DNA of 64,000 bases, taken from Desmodus rotundus (taxonomy: Eukaryota > Chordata > Mammalia > Chiroptera > Phyllostomidae). Numbering within the stretch: the stretch's first letter is position 1; the number at the start of each line of letters is the position of its first letter. Where the stretch lies: contig NC_071396.1 in assembly GCF_022682495.2 (NCBI RefSeq), forward strand, positions 58,979,159 to 59,043,158. The letters run 5' to 3'. Under the pieces are notes generated by a model. That model saw only the letters and a program-made list of their open reading frames with translations, was not told the DNA's origin and did not search any database. Below, piece after piece: positions 34,550 to 45,930 of the stretch. The position numbers and the translations under genes are program-made.

Positions 34550-37500
34550 CTATGTTTCAGTTAAAGGTGAGATCATATGGTATTTGTCCCTCACTGCCTG
34601 GCTAATTTCACTTAGCATAATGCTCTCCAGTTTCATCCATGCTGTTGCAAAGGGTATAAGGTCCTTCTTTCTCTCTGCTGCGTAGAATTCCATTGTGTAA
34701 ATATAGCATAGTATTTGGATCCACTCATTTGCTCATGGGCACTGAGGATGCTTCCAGCACTTGGCTATTGTAAATTGTGCTGCTATGAATATTGGGGTGC
34801 ACAGGTTCTTCTAGATTGGTGTTTCAGGGTTCTTAGGGTATAATCCCAGCAGCGGAATTGCTGGGTCAAAGGGCAGTTCCATTTTTAGTTTTCTGAGGAA
34901 ATTCCATACTGTTTTCCACAGTGGCCGCACCAGTCTGCATTCCCACCAACAGTGCACTAGGGTCCCCTTTTCTCCGCATCCTCTCCAACATTTGTTTGTG
35001 GATTTGTTTATGTTGGCCACTCTGACTGGTGTGAGATGATACCTCATTGTGGTTTTAATTTGCATCTCTCTGATGGCTAGTGATGCTGAGCATCTCTTCA
35101 TATGTCTCTGGGCCCTCTGTATGTCTTCCTTGGAGAAGTGTCTGTTCAAGTCCTTTGCCCATTTTTTAATTGGGTTTTTTGTCTTCTTGGAGTGGAGTCA
35201 TGTGAGTTCTTTATATATTTTGGAGATCAGGCCCTTGTCTGAGGTATCATTGGAAAATATGTTTTCCCATACTGTTGGTTCTATTTGTAATTTGGTGCTG
35301 TTTTCTTTAGCCATGCAGAAGCTTTTTATTTTGATGAGGTCCCATTTGTTTATTCATTCCTTTATGTCCCTTGCTTTAGGGGATGTGTCTGTGAGGATGT
35401 TGCTGCGTAGAATGTCTGAGATTTTCCTGCCAAGGTGTTCCGCTGGGGCTTTTATGGTCTTACGACTTATATTTCAGTCTTTTATCCATCTTGAGTTATT
35501 TTTGTGTATAGTGTAAGACGGTGATCGAGTTTCAGTTTTTACCATGTAGCTGTCCAGATCTCCCAAGACCATCTGTTGAAGAGGCTGTTTTTGCTCCATT
35601 TTATGCTTCTGCCTCCTCTGTCAAATATTAATTGACCATAGAGACTTGGGTTTATTTCTGGGCTCTCTGTTCTGTTCCATTGGTCTATGTGCCTGTTTTT
35701 ATGCCAGTACCAGGCTCTTTTGATGACAGTGGCCTTGGAATACAGTTTGATATCAGGTATTGTGATCCCTGCTGCTTTGTTCTTCTTTCTCAAAATTGCT
35801 GCAGCTATTCAGGGTCATTTATGGTTCCATATAAATTTCTGAAATGTTTGTTCTATATCTTTGAAATATGTCATGGGTACTCTAATAGGGATTGCATTGA
35901 ATCTATAAATTGCTTTTGGTAGTAGGGCCATTTTGATGATGTTAATTCTTCCAATCCATGAGCATGGTAATGCTTCCATTTGTTGGTGTCTTCCTTAATT
36001 TCTTTCTTCAGTGTTGTGTAGTTTCCTGAGTACAGGTCTTTTACCTCCTTGGTTAGGTTGATTCCTAGGTACTTTATTTTTCTTGTTGCTATATCAAATG
36101 GTTTTTTTCCCCCCTGATTTCTGTTTCTGCAGTTTCGTTGTTGGTGTACAGGAATGCCTTTGATTTCTGAGTATTGACTTTGTATACAGCTGTTTTGCCA
36201 AATTCATTTATTAGGTCGAGTAGTTTTTTGGAGGAGTCTATAGGATTTTCCATGTACACTATCATGTCATCTGCAAACAGTAACAGTTCCATTTCCTCCT
36301 TTCCAATTTGGATGCCTTTTATTGCTTTTTCTTGTCTGATTGCTGTGGCTAGGACTTTCAATACTATGTTGACTAGGAGTGGTGAGAGAGGGCATCCTTG
36401 TCTTGTTCCTGATCTTAGTGGGAAAGCTCTAAGTTTTTGTCCATTGAGTGTGATGTTGGCTGTAGGTCTCTCTTGTATGGCCTTTATTATGTTGAGGAAT
36501 GCTCCCTGTATTCCCACTTTGCTGAGTGTTTTATCAGAAATGGATGTTGTATATTATCAAATACTTTTTCCGCATCTATTGATATGATCATGTGATTTTT
36601 GTCTTTGCAGTTATTGATGTGATGTATTATGTTTATTGATTTCCAAATATTGTACCATCCTTGCATCCCTGGGATGAATCCCACTTGGTCATGGTGGATG
36701 ATCTTTTTAATGTATTGCTGGATGTGGTTTCCTAATATTTTGTTGAGAATTTTAGCGTCTATTTTCATCGGCGATATTAACCTGAAGTTTTCTTCCTTCG
36801 TTGTGTCTTTATCTGGTTTTGGGATTAGGATGACGCTGGCTTCATAAAAAGAGTTTGGGAGTCTTCCATCAGTTTGGATTTTTTCGAATACTCTCAGGAG
36901 GATAAGGGTTAGCTCTTCCTTAAATGCTTTGTAGAATTCTCCTGTGAAACCATCTCCTCCAAGGCTTTTGTGTGTTGCGAGTTTTTTGATGACTGCTTCA
37001 ATTTCGTCTGCTGTTATTGGTTTGTTCAGGTTTTCTGCTTCTTCTTCAGTCAGTTTTGGAAGATTATATTTTTCTAGAAATGTGTCCATTTCATCTAGGT
37101 TTTCAAATTTCATAACATACAGTTCTTTGTAGTAATTTCTTACAATCCTTTGTATTTCTGTGGTATCAGTTGTAATCTTTCCACTTTAATTTTTAATTGT
37201 GTTTATTTGGATCCTCTCTCTTTTCTTCTTGATGAGCCTACTTAGAGGCTTGTCGATTTTGTTTTTCTTTTCAAAGAACCAGTTCCTGGATTCATTGATC
37301 CTTAAAATTGTGCTTTTAGTCTCTATGTCATTTAACTCTGCTCTGATCTTGGTTATTTCCTTCCTTCTGCTTACTCTGGGCTATCTTTGTTGTTTTTCCT
37401 CGAGTTCTTGTTGGCATAGGGTTAGGTTGTTTGTTTGAAATGTTTCTATCTTTTTCAGGTAGGCCTGTATTGCTATGAACTTCCCTCTCAGGACTGCCTT

Positions 37501-38363
37501 TGCTGTGTCCCATAAGCTTTGGGTTCTTGTGAGTTCGTTTTCGTGTGTTTCCAGAAACTTTCTGTTTTTTTTCCTAACCTCATTCTTCACCCATTCATTG
37601 TTTAATAGCATGCTATTCAGTCTCCATGATTTTGAGTGTTTTGGCTTTTTTCCTTTGGGGTTGGTTTCTAGTTTCAGTCCCTCTTTGTCAGAGAAAATGC
37701 TTGATATTATTTCAATTTTCTTGAATTTGTTGAGGCTTGCTTTGTGTCCTATCATGTGGTCTATGTTTGAAAAAGTTCCATGTACACTTGAAAAGAATGT
37801 GTATTTTGCTTCTTTGGATGAAAAGCTCTATATATATCAGTTAAGTGCATTTCCTCTAGGGTATTGTTAAGTGACACAATATCCTTGTTGATATTTTGTT
37901 TGGAAGATCTGTCCATTTTTGACAGTGGGGTGTTAAAGTCCCCTACTATAATTGTGTTGCTGTCAATATCTTTCTTGAAGTCCTCCAAGATTTTCTTTAT
38001 GTATTTGGGTGCTCCTATGTTGGGTGCGTATATATTTACAATGTTTATGTCTTCTTGGTGGATTCTTCCTTTGAGTATTATGAAATGACCTTCTGGGTCT
38101 CTCTTTATGGCCCTTCTTTGGAAGTCTATTTTGTCTGATATGAGTATTGCTACCCCTGCTTTTTTTTCTTGTCTGTTTGCTTGGAAAATTTGTTTCCAGC
38201 CCTTCACTTTCAGTCTGTGTAAGTCTTTTGTCCTGAGATGGGTCTCTTGTAGGCAGCATATGTGTGGGTCATATTTTCTTATGCATTCAGTTATTCTATG
38301 TCTTTTGATTGGAGCATTTAATCCATTTACGTTTAAGGTTATTATCGATAGGTAGTTATTCAT
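34550..38363 (-). pseudogene. L1 ORF2p pseudogene
   Basis: Starts at ATG 38361-38363 (MNNYLSIITLNVNGLN). The endonuclease domain is open for 200 codons, with the QETHLR, YAPN and GDFN motifs expected of an AP-type endonuclease. The reverse transcriptase runs through 36089-37113 with an intact FADDM box near 36268, and the C-terminal Cys-containing region follows. Several frameshifts split it into at least six pieces, so no full protein is possible. It is the best template here for comparing domains between copies. Confidence 0.92.
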
Positions 38364-38399
38364 TGAAATTCTTTCCTACCTGTGTTCCTCTTTCTTTCT

Positions 38400-39448
38400 C
38401 TTTTCCTTCCTTTCCTTAAAGCAGTCCCTTTAGAATCTCTTGCAGAGCTGGTTTGGTGGAGATGTATTCTTTTAGACTTCTTTTGTCTGGGAAACTCTTT
38501 ATTTGGCCTTCTATCTTGATTGAGAGCCTTGCTGGGTAAAGTAGTCTTGATTTGCAAGCCTGTGGTTCTCATTACTTGGAATATTTTGTGCCATTCTCTT
38601 CTGGCTTGGAGCGTTTCCTTTGAGAAGTCAGTTGCTAACCTTATTGGGGCTACCTTCTATGTTACTTCCTTTTTCTCCCTTGCTGCCTTTAAGATCCTCT
38701 CTTTGTCTTGGAAATTTGCCATTTTAATTATGATGTGTCTTGCAGTGGGTCTCTTTGGGTTCCTCTTCCTTGGGACTCTCTGTGTTTCCTGAATTTGGGT
38801 GACTTTTTCTCCTCAGATAGGGAAATTTTCCATCATTACTTTTGCAAACAGGTTTTCTATCCCTTGCTCTTCTTCTTCTCCTCTTGGTATTCCTATTATA
38901 CGGATATTGTTATGTTTCATGTTGTCCTGCATTTCCCTTATTGCCTCCTCATTCTTTCTGAGCCTGTTTTCCTTTTCTTGCTCGTTCTGGGTGTTTTTTT
39001 CTACTTTGTCCTCCAGCTTGCTGATCCGATCCTCTGCTTCATCAAGTCTGCTTTTCATTCCTTCTACTGTGTTCTTCAATTCAGAAATTGTATTCTTCAT
39101 TTCCTCTTGGCCCATGTTGATAATTTCTATTTCCTTTTTCATGTTGATATAGTTTTCAGTGAGTTCATTGTAGTTTCCCTGTAGTTTCTGATAGTTCTCT
39201 TTGAGCTCAGAGAGCTCAGTGAGCTTCCTGATGACCATTGCTTTGAACTCAGTATCTGATAGTTGACTTGCCTCTTTTTCAGTTAGCATTCTTTCTGAGG
39301 CTTCCTTTTTTCCTTTCATTTGGGAATTGTTTCTTTGTCTTCCCATTGTTTGTGAGACTCTTCTTGTTAGCCTCTGCTTCTTAGATTGATCTGTTCTGAC
39401 TCCCTGGGTTTGTGGTGTGATCTTTGGTAGGAGATCTGTGAGATTCAT
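38400..39448 (-). pseudogene. L1 ORF1p pseudogene
   Basis: RNA-binding chaperone of LINE-1. An open stretch of 212 codons (38813-39448) holds the N-terminus (MNLTDLLPK, GRQRNNSQ), a long coiled coil with regular heptads (about residues 65-175), and the start of the RNA-recognition fold (IRIIGIPRGEEEEQ). A TGA then follows in the FPNL region. Further codons in the same frame continue toward the C-terminal domain (ATDFS, ETLQARR) with another stop. The ATG used is the first in the open frame; in L1-g the frame is open further upstream. Confidence 0.9.
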
Positions 39449-41885
39449 TGGTGCAGTCTCCTTGATCTCCTGAACTTGCTGCTCTTGGGATGTGGTTTAT
39501 GTTGGCTGTCTGGTTGTATTTGGGTTTTGAATGTTGTTTTTTCTTTCTTTTGTGGGTCCTTCCTTCCAGCTGGTTGTCTGATGGTCACCCCACCCACCAT
39601 GTTTGTATGGTGTTGTGAAAGTGTGGACAGATCATGTTGAAGCTGGTTTTTGTGGCTGTCTGAGGTTATGAAGCTTCTCTCTAGCTATTGTTCTGTTGTT
39701 TGTCCGGGACAATTTCTCCACCATTAAGTTGTAATTTCAGATTGATACTGGGTGGAGGTTAGTGTGGCTTTCACTCACTTCTCCATCATCTTCCTTTATA
39801 TCTGTTGGTGGTTCCTTTGTTGGTAGGTTCTGTGTTCCAGGAGGTATACTGGTATTCACAGCTCCCACTTATACTTTTATGTGATCATTTACAGGGGGAA
39901 GGCAAAATGGATTAAGACAGTGGGAGTGTATTCTATGGTATTTAAAGTACCAACCCATAGAGAAGAAACATAAGATCCTTTGGATAAGTATACTGTTGCC
40001 CACGATATTTCACCCAACTAGCCACTTTTTAGGAAGTGTGGAAAAGAGGTAAGAGTCTTGTTAGAGGTGGGAAGGACTGTAAGTTGAATCCAGAAAATAG
40101 AGAGCTTGTGGGAGGTCAGATTATGAGATATAGTGAGGGTAAAGGATAAAAAAGAAGTGTGTGCGAGAGACTAGAGTTAACCACAAAAGTAATAAAATTC
40201 TGGAAGACAGTGAAGTGGGCTAAGAACTGGGAGGGGTGTTGTGTATTATTTACTATTGTATGGAACAACAATTATTTACACTAATGCTGTGATAACCATC
40301 GTATGACAGAAACTATATGATCTGAATAACAAGAATAGGAAGTACATGATTTAGAGTAGTGTGCCATTGTAACACAAGTGAAGTGAGAGATGGAAAATTA
40401 AAATACACTATGAAAGAGAGAACAAGGAAAAGCAGTCAAACGATGCCATTAAGTGAACAAATAAAATGAAAATAACTAAACAGAAAGAAGAGAAATAAAA
40501 AAAATACTAATAAAATAAAAGAAGTGAAAATAATGAAAAAATAATAATACAAATAAACAATAACATGAGAATTCTCTGGAATAACAAAGTGAAATTTGTC
40601 TCAGTTTCTCAGTTGTTGGCATTAGCCTTCTGATCTATCTTTGGGTCTGACTCTTGTCCTTTCACAGCTCCAGGTCTTATTGTCTCACTTGGAAAAACAA
40701 ATAAAAATAAAAAGAACCAAAAAGCCTCCTGCTGACTTAAAACCCACTTAGTGAGTTCTGCTGGTCTTCCTGGCTGCCACAGGATGAGGGGTGTTGGGCT
40801 TCTCTTTTCTACCTTCCTATAGTTTTGAGAGGATAGGGGCCAGTACTGGGCTGTAATCTTCACAGTTGCTCCTCCTCCAGCCAAGTTTCTCTGTCTGCTA
40901 CTGGGCCCCTACTGCCCATGTGTGCCAAGCCAGCACCTTCAATCCACCAGTTGTGCCGTCTTTGAGGTGTACTAATTAGGGGCAACTCACAAACTACCTT
41001 CTTACTCTTTGCTGTCCTAGGTGCTAAGCATTCTCATTTTCTTCAGGGTAGTTTAGCTCCCCCACTGAGTTAAGTCTTTCTGGGGACTGCTAACTCCCTG
41101 AGCCCTGCTGCTCTCCTATGCAGGGGGCACCTTCTCTTTCTTGTTAGGGGGCCAGCCTGGCTGCTTAGGGGCAGGGGTGCTGCCGTGGCTGGGGCTTTGG
41201 GGTCAGGGAGGTGGAGGCAGGTACAGATATGGCAGCTGTGGGGGAGGCCCGTGCAGAAGAGTTCCCTAAACAGCCTCTGAGAGCCACTTTTTGAACAAAA
41301 TCCTCCTGTTCCAGTCTGCTGCTCCTAACAAGCGCCTGGCCTCTCACACAGCCCAACTCTTCAACCAGACCGGAGACTATCCAGGTCAGAGTCCATCACA
41401 GCCCCACTCTTCTCCCTTCTCCAGGGATCGTCTGGCTCCCCAATTTCTCTGGTGATGACCCAGCTGGCATCCACAGTCTCAGTGGGTGAACACTGCCTGT
41501 GTGTGTCTCCCAATTTGTCTTTATTCCCCCCAGCAACTTCAAGCATCTAGGTCCATCCTGGTGCTACTCTATTCTCCCTGTGTGGCAGGGGAGGGGGCTA
41601 TTGATTTGGCTCTCTTCCAAGGACCCTGTGGTGGGTACTGGCAGGTGCCAGGTAGAGGGCTGTAGCAGCCCTGATCCCTGCACTGGTCCCAGGGACCTTA
41701 CAGTCCCAAAGCAATCTTCTTACCATCTGTTTTTCAATGTCCTCTACAATTTTGGCCTCCAATCTTCATATATGCTGGGATACCATTGGCTGTTCACTCT
41801 GTTCCTCAGAAGATCAGCTATGTGTTCTACCTGTGAGCAGGAGGAAATGGGCTCTGCTCCCATGTACTTCACCACCATCTTCAGA
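39449..41885 (-). promoter_or_regulatory. L1 5' UTR / internal promoter
   Basis: About 2.4 kb between the ORF1 start and the element's 5' end. The outer part (41000-41885) is GC-rich and matches L1-a. The inner part (39900-40700) is AT-rich and matches 62700-63500 of L1-k base for base over long stretches. The start motif AAGATGGTGGT is at 41871-41881. Confidence 0.75.
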
Positions 41886-41915
41886 AGCTTATATATATGT
41901 AAAATATATATTGCT

Positions 41916-42037
41916 GTCATCCAAGGTTACAGTTCAGGGATGCTGGTAAACATCCTCCAGTGTTCAGCACAGCCCCACAACAAAGCATTATCCTGTCCAA
42001 AATGTGCGTAATGTCAAGGTTGAGAAATGCTGGTTTA
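41916..42037 (+). mobile_element. MER20 fragment (hAT-Charlie)
   Basis: GGATGCTGGTAAACATCCTC, CACAGCCCCACAACAAAG and the end GGTTGAGAAATGCTGG match the 3' half of MER20, a non-autonomous DNA transposon of placental mammals. Confidence 0.75.
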
Positions 42038-42043
42038 ACCCAT

Positions 42044-42175
42044 TTAGGGTTGCCATATTTAGCAAATGAGATTATAGAACATATTGCTTGAATGTGTACT
42101 TACAGTAAAATACACTTATTGTTTACCCGCAATTCAAATTTAAATGAGCATCCTGTATTTTACCTGGCAACTCTA
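42044..42175 (+). repeat. Old mammalian repeat, family unassigned
   Basis: GGGTTGCCATATTTAGCAAA begins a stretch resembling an old interspersed repeat (ATACAGGATGCCCAGTTAAA type, here diverged). Confidence 0.4.
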
Positions 42176-42179
42176 AACC

Positions 42180-42490
42180 TATCCTCTATTATGGAGACAT
42201 GGGTTGTTTCCAGTCTTTTGCTATTACAAACAGTTTATCAGTTAATGTTATTGTATATCTCATTTTGTTCATGTGTAAGTATATCTATAGGAGAAATATC
42301 TCAAAGACATATTATTAGATCAATGATCAAAATTTGTAATTTTGTACTCCCAAATTTTCTTTTATTAGGGCTACATCAGTTTATACATTCACTAGCAATG
42401 TATGAGAGTGTTTTCCCAGAGGTTGGCCAAAAGAGTGTTTCATCAAATTTTGGGATTTTTGCCATTTTGATTGTTGGGAAATGTGAATAG
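42180..42490 (-). mobile_element. Old L1 (L1M) fragment
   Basis: TGGGTTGTTTCCAGTCTTTT, then CACTAGCAATGTATGAGAGT and TTGCCATTTTGATTG are hallmarks of diverged L1M 3' ORF2/UTR. Confidence 0.7.
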
Positions 42491-43149
42491 AAAATTTTCA
42501 AAACACTGTGAGCAAAGTCAGGTGGAAAATGCAAATAAGGACAACTGACCAGATTCAGCCTACGGCAAACCAATTTTTTTTTTGTGCCCACTGTATGCCT
42601 ATCACTCCAAACTTCACTATAGGTGCATGAAGTGAAAATTCCAGCCTAGAGAGATTAAGTAACCTGCCCAAGGTGAGTGGTGAAATAAGTTCTGATATTC
42701 CAACCATGTTCACAGAGCATAGGAGGTCTAGGATGGGCATAGTTAGTCCATCTTCTCCTCTCAAATCTTGCCTGAAACTCCCTCTTGTCATAATAAAGAT
42801 CACCCACTTAGCTAGGCCACTTATCTACTGTACATGGCATTAGCAGCAACTTTGGGTCAAGAGAGAGTATGGAGGGCTTTGTTGAAGCCTGGATAATCAA
42901 GTTTGACTCAACTAATTGGTTAAATGGATTCTTCTATGTGAACAGCACTGCATTTTCTGCTTCTATAAGGTATGTTAATTTTGATTACAGCTCTGAAGGC
43001 TTGGCCAAACATTTCAGTTTCTGAGCATGTTCCTTGACCGTGGAGTTTATATTCCCCTGAGACAAGGCCACTTCAAAGAACTGCCAACTCCCAGGGATTC
43101 TGCCTCTGATTCCCACCCTGAGAACAGGGAAAATGGGCAGGAGAGAAGC
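42491..43149. other. Non-repeat with MIR trace
   Basis: A reverse MIR trace at 42590-42720 (GATTAAGTAACCTGCCCAAG). No gene seen. Confidence 0.4.
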
Positions 43150-43345
43150 AGGAGAAAAAATATAGTAATTGAGAATCTACTATGTGCTGGGCATTGCACT
43201 TCGGGCTTCTCATGCATTGTTTAATTTAATAACACAAGATGGAAATTTAAATCTCTGTTAGAATTTTAAAACTGGATCAGAAAATTAAGATGCTTGTGAG
43301 GGTTACATAACTGCTAAGTGTGGGTTCAGGATCTTTCTGACTCTG
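43150..43345 (-). mobile_element. MIR SINE
   Basis: ATCTACTATGTGCTGGGCAT, then ATTGTTTAATTTAATAAC and GGTTACATAACTGCTAAGTG: reverse MIR. Confidence 0.7.
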
Positions 43346-43449
43346 AAGATCATGGTGGTAACATCTGCATTTTAGGGCCAGCAAGCATCTACATCTATCT
43401 TTTTATAATAACACTTTGTCCTTTGGGGAACAACTCCTCCCCCACTCAA

Positions 43450-43975
43450 TGCAATTCTGGTTGAGCTGACCCATCCATGACACATCCCTGACCCTTTAGA
43501 GTACTTTATCCCTCTGCCATACTGATTGGGTCAGGGATGGACATGTGACTTGAGCCCGCCTCTGAGGCTTAATTCTGGGACTTTGAATGCAAGAGTTGGG
43601 AAAACTTTCTAGTTGAGTCTGGAAGTGGCAGAGGCCTCTCTACATGAAGATTGAAGCCAGCACTGAAGAAGACAGAGCCAAGACATGGAGGATGGGTAGG
43701 GTGAATCTAGGACATAGAATGCAGAGGATAGTGTCATATGAATCTCATGATTCAGCCATGCCTGAGGGAAACAACACTTGCACTTTAAAGTTATTTAAGC
43801 TATTTGTCTTTCTTCTTCTCCCTGCCTCTTTTTCTGCTTCTCCTGCACCCCTTCACTCACTTTCTCCCCTTTTCTCCTTTTCCTGCTCCTCCTCCTTCTT
43901 GCTCTCCCTCTCTCTCCTTCTCCTTATTTTTGCATAAGCCAGTTTGAGATTCTTAACACATTCCAGTTTCAACTC
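43450..43975 (+). repeat. Old LTR-like repeat with CT tract
   Basis: Resembles an old mammalian repeat (ATTGGGTCAGGGATGGACAT; CAGCCATGCCTGAGGGAAAC; TTGCATAAGCCAGTTTGAGA). An impure CTT/CCT tract fills 43800-43930. Family not assigned. Confidence 0.4.
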
Positions 43976-44516
43976 TTGCTCTAACTACTAAGAGGTGGAG
44001 CAAAACTAAAAAGAACCTTCCAGTCAGCTATCTCAGAACCACCTTCTTGCCTTACTTGCTCCTGACTCTGAGCTGTACCCTTGAGATGGCCCAGCCCCTT
44101 GGTAACTAATACTCCCAGCAGCCTTTGGGCACCCGCTCCTCATGCATGAGGCCAGGAATCACCGCATCCTGGAGCTGTTATAAGAAGAGTTCATTTTGGC
44201 ATTGAGCACAGACCCAAGTTGAGGGAGGGGTCTAGCTGCCTGAAGACCTCAACAGTGAGAGGAAACGTAACACTGACACAGGAGTATGTGAGAGCTCTGC
44301 ACAAACACATAAATCCCCTGTATATCCATTTGTGCATATACCTCTAGGGAGAGGTCTGGGGACCATGCTCAGAAAAATTGTGGTGATAGAGTGTTCTGAG
44401 TGGTGTGACTTTTGCTTGCAGAATACCTCTCCAAATTACCTGAGTTTTCTAAAGTAAGCATGCATTATTTTTGCAAATAAAAATATATTCATCATTTTTT
44501 GTTTAAAATTAATTGC
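43976..44516. other. Non-repeat sequence, no gene seen
   Basis: No feature supported. Confidence 0.4.
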
Positions 44517-44700
44517 ATCCCTGCCTGGGTAGCTCAGCTAGTATGAGAATCATCCAGATATGACAAGGTGGTGGGTTTGATCCTCAGTCAGGACACAAAC
44601 AGGAATCAACCAATGAATGCATAATTAAATAGAACAACAAATTGATATTTCTGTCTGTCTCACCCTTCCTCTCTCTCTCTAAAGTCAATAAAGAATTAAA
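44517..44700 (+). mobile_element. Bat tRNA-derived SINE (second type)
   Basis: Head CTGCCTGGGTAGCTCAGC, B box GGTTTGATCCTCAGTCAGG, body CAGGAATCAACCAATGAATG and tail CTCTCTCTAAAGTCAATAAA. The body differs from the SINE at 53745, so two Ves-like subfamilies are present. Confidence 0.88.
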
Positions 44701-44732
44701 AAGTAAAATACAGAGCCATGATTGGAGGGAGG

Positions 44733-44743
44733 AAGATGGTGGC
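44733..44743 (+). promoter_or_regulatory. YY1-like L1 start motif
   Basis: AAGATGGTGGC at the 5' edge of L1-g, the position of the YY1 site that sets transcription start in human L1. Confidence 0.55.
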
Positions 44744-44920
44744 AAGATAGCTGGGAGCAAAGTCAACTTCCCTCTGCACTTGGATGAAACACCTACCCAT
44801 TCTACTGAGGAACAAAGCAAACAGCCAAAAACAGCCCAGCATTTGTGAAGACAGGAGACCAAAAAGTACACAGGACACTGAGAAAACAGAAGGTAAGGGG
44901 ATTGCTTCAGGACAAAAATG

Positions 44921-45718
44921 TCACTGGGACCAGTGCAGGGACCAGGGAGGCTGCAGCCCCAGGCCCGCCCCTGCTGGGACTGCCGCAGGACTCCTGGGAG
45001 AGAGCTGGGTTAACAGTCCTGTCTCCTGCCAAACGAGGCCCAAGCAACCCTGTGAGAGACCTGGTTGCCTAAAGTCACAGGGAGGGGAATAAGGAAGAAG
45101 TAATAAACCAGCAGAGACCAGAGACCACTGGCGCTGGCTGGGGAGAGTTGAAAGTTGGGCCGTGTGTGACCCTGACCCGGACAGTCTCCGGCCTAGCTGG
45201 AGAGGTGGGCTGTGTGAGAGGACAGGCCTTCCTTGTAAGGAGGGAGCCACAGGATTTTCCCCAAAGGAAAAAGACCTGCGGGGGCACTTTGGGGAATTCC
45301 CCTGCAGCAACAGCTCCAGTCTCATCTCCACCCTGCCACCCGTCCAGAGACTGTGCGCATCGATCAGGGAGTGTCCGCACCTCATCTTGGAGGGAGCTGA
45401 GACTACAGGCACCAACTGGGGGAGGGTGCCCAGTGATCGGGAGAATGGCCAGTGACCAGGGAGTGTGCTCAGCGACGAGGGAGTGTGCCCACCCACTGGA
45501 GGCTGTGAGAACCCACCGGGGAGTGTCTGCACCTCATCTCGGAGGGAGCTGAGACTACAGGCACCAAAGGGGGGAGTGTGCCCAGTGACTGGAGGTTGTG
45601 TGCACCCACCAGGGAGTGTCTGCACCTCATTTCGAAGGGAGCTGAGACTACAGGCAACAACCAGGTGAAGGTACTCAGTGACCGGGGGGTGGACCCACAC
45701 ACCAGACACTGTGCACAC
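44921..45718 (-). CDS. Antisense ORF in L1 5' UTR, hypothetical
   Basis: 265 codons open on the strand opposite to L1-g, inside its 5' UTR. The protein is Ser/Leu/Pro-rich with a repeated SLSSLR-EVQTLPGG phrase that comes from the tandem 5' UTR units. The block SPPLQLGRRLSGSGSHTAQL is kept, with changes, in the same antisense frame of L1-k (61578-62144), and PPCDFRQPGLSQ is kept there in a shifted frame. Primate L1 has a short antisense ORF0 in its 5' UTR, so a similar role is conceivable. GC-rich, stop-poor sequence could equally give this by chance. Confidence 0.25.
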   Translation of the reverse strand: MCTVSGVWVHPPVTEYLHLVVACSLSSLRNEVQTLPGGCTQPPVTGHTPPFGACSLSSLRDEVQTLPGGFSQPPVGGHTPSSLSTLPGHWPFSRSLGTLPQLVPVVSAPSKMRCGHSLIDAHSLWTGGRVEMRLELLLQGNSPKCPRRSFSFGENPVAPSLQGRPVLSHSPPLQLGRRLSGSGSHTAQLSTLPSQRQWSLVSAGLLLLPYSPPCDFRQPGLSQGCLGLVWQETGLLTQLSPRSPAAVPAGAGLGLQPPWSLHWSQ

Positions 45719-45930
45719 CCACCGGGGAGTGTCTGCACCACATCTTGGAGGGAGCTGAGACTACAGGCACCAACTAGGGGAGTGTGCCCAGGGAACAGAG
45801 AGTGTGCCCAGCGACCGGGGAGTGCGGGCACCCACCAGAGGCTGTGCACACCCACCAAGGAGTGTCTGCCACTCATCTAGGCTCATTGCGGAGGGAACTG
45901 GGACCACAGGCACAAGGGAGAGTGCGAATC
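45365..45930 (+). repeat. Tandem units in L1 5' UTR
   Basis: Five imperfect units of roughly 75-150 bp. Each holds GGAGTGTCTGCACCTCAT followed by GAGCTGAGACTACAGGCA, starting near 45368, 45521, 45613, 45725 and 45859. Shorter internal repeats (GGGAGTGTGCCCAG) vary in number between units. L1-k has only about three short units (62190-62320). Confidence 0.85.

Larger units (their letters stand above)
34286..41885 (-). mobile_element. LINE-1, full-length (L1-f)
   Basis: About 7.6 kb on the minus strand: T-run (34286-34303), 3' UTR, ORF2, ORF1, and a long 5' UTR (39449-41885) ending in a CCACCATCTT start. ORF1 and ORF2 are both readable but broken. The 5' UTR keeps the AT-rich internal segment that L1-g lacks. 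No clean target-site duplication is visible; the left flank is L1-e and the right flank a truncated MER20. Confidence 0.93.

Noticed and set aside
34286..41885. L1-f as an intact active element
   Set aside because: Full-length in structure, but ORF1 has stops and ORF2 is split by several frameshifts.
45365..45930. CRISPR array or satellite from the regular repeats
   Set aside because: Units are imperfect, variable in length and lie inside an L1 5' UTR of a mammalian genome; there are no uniform spacers.
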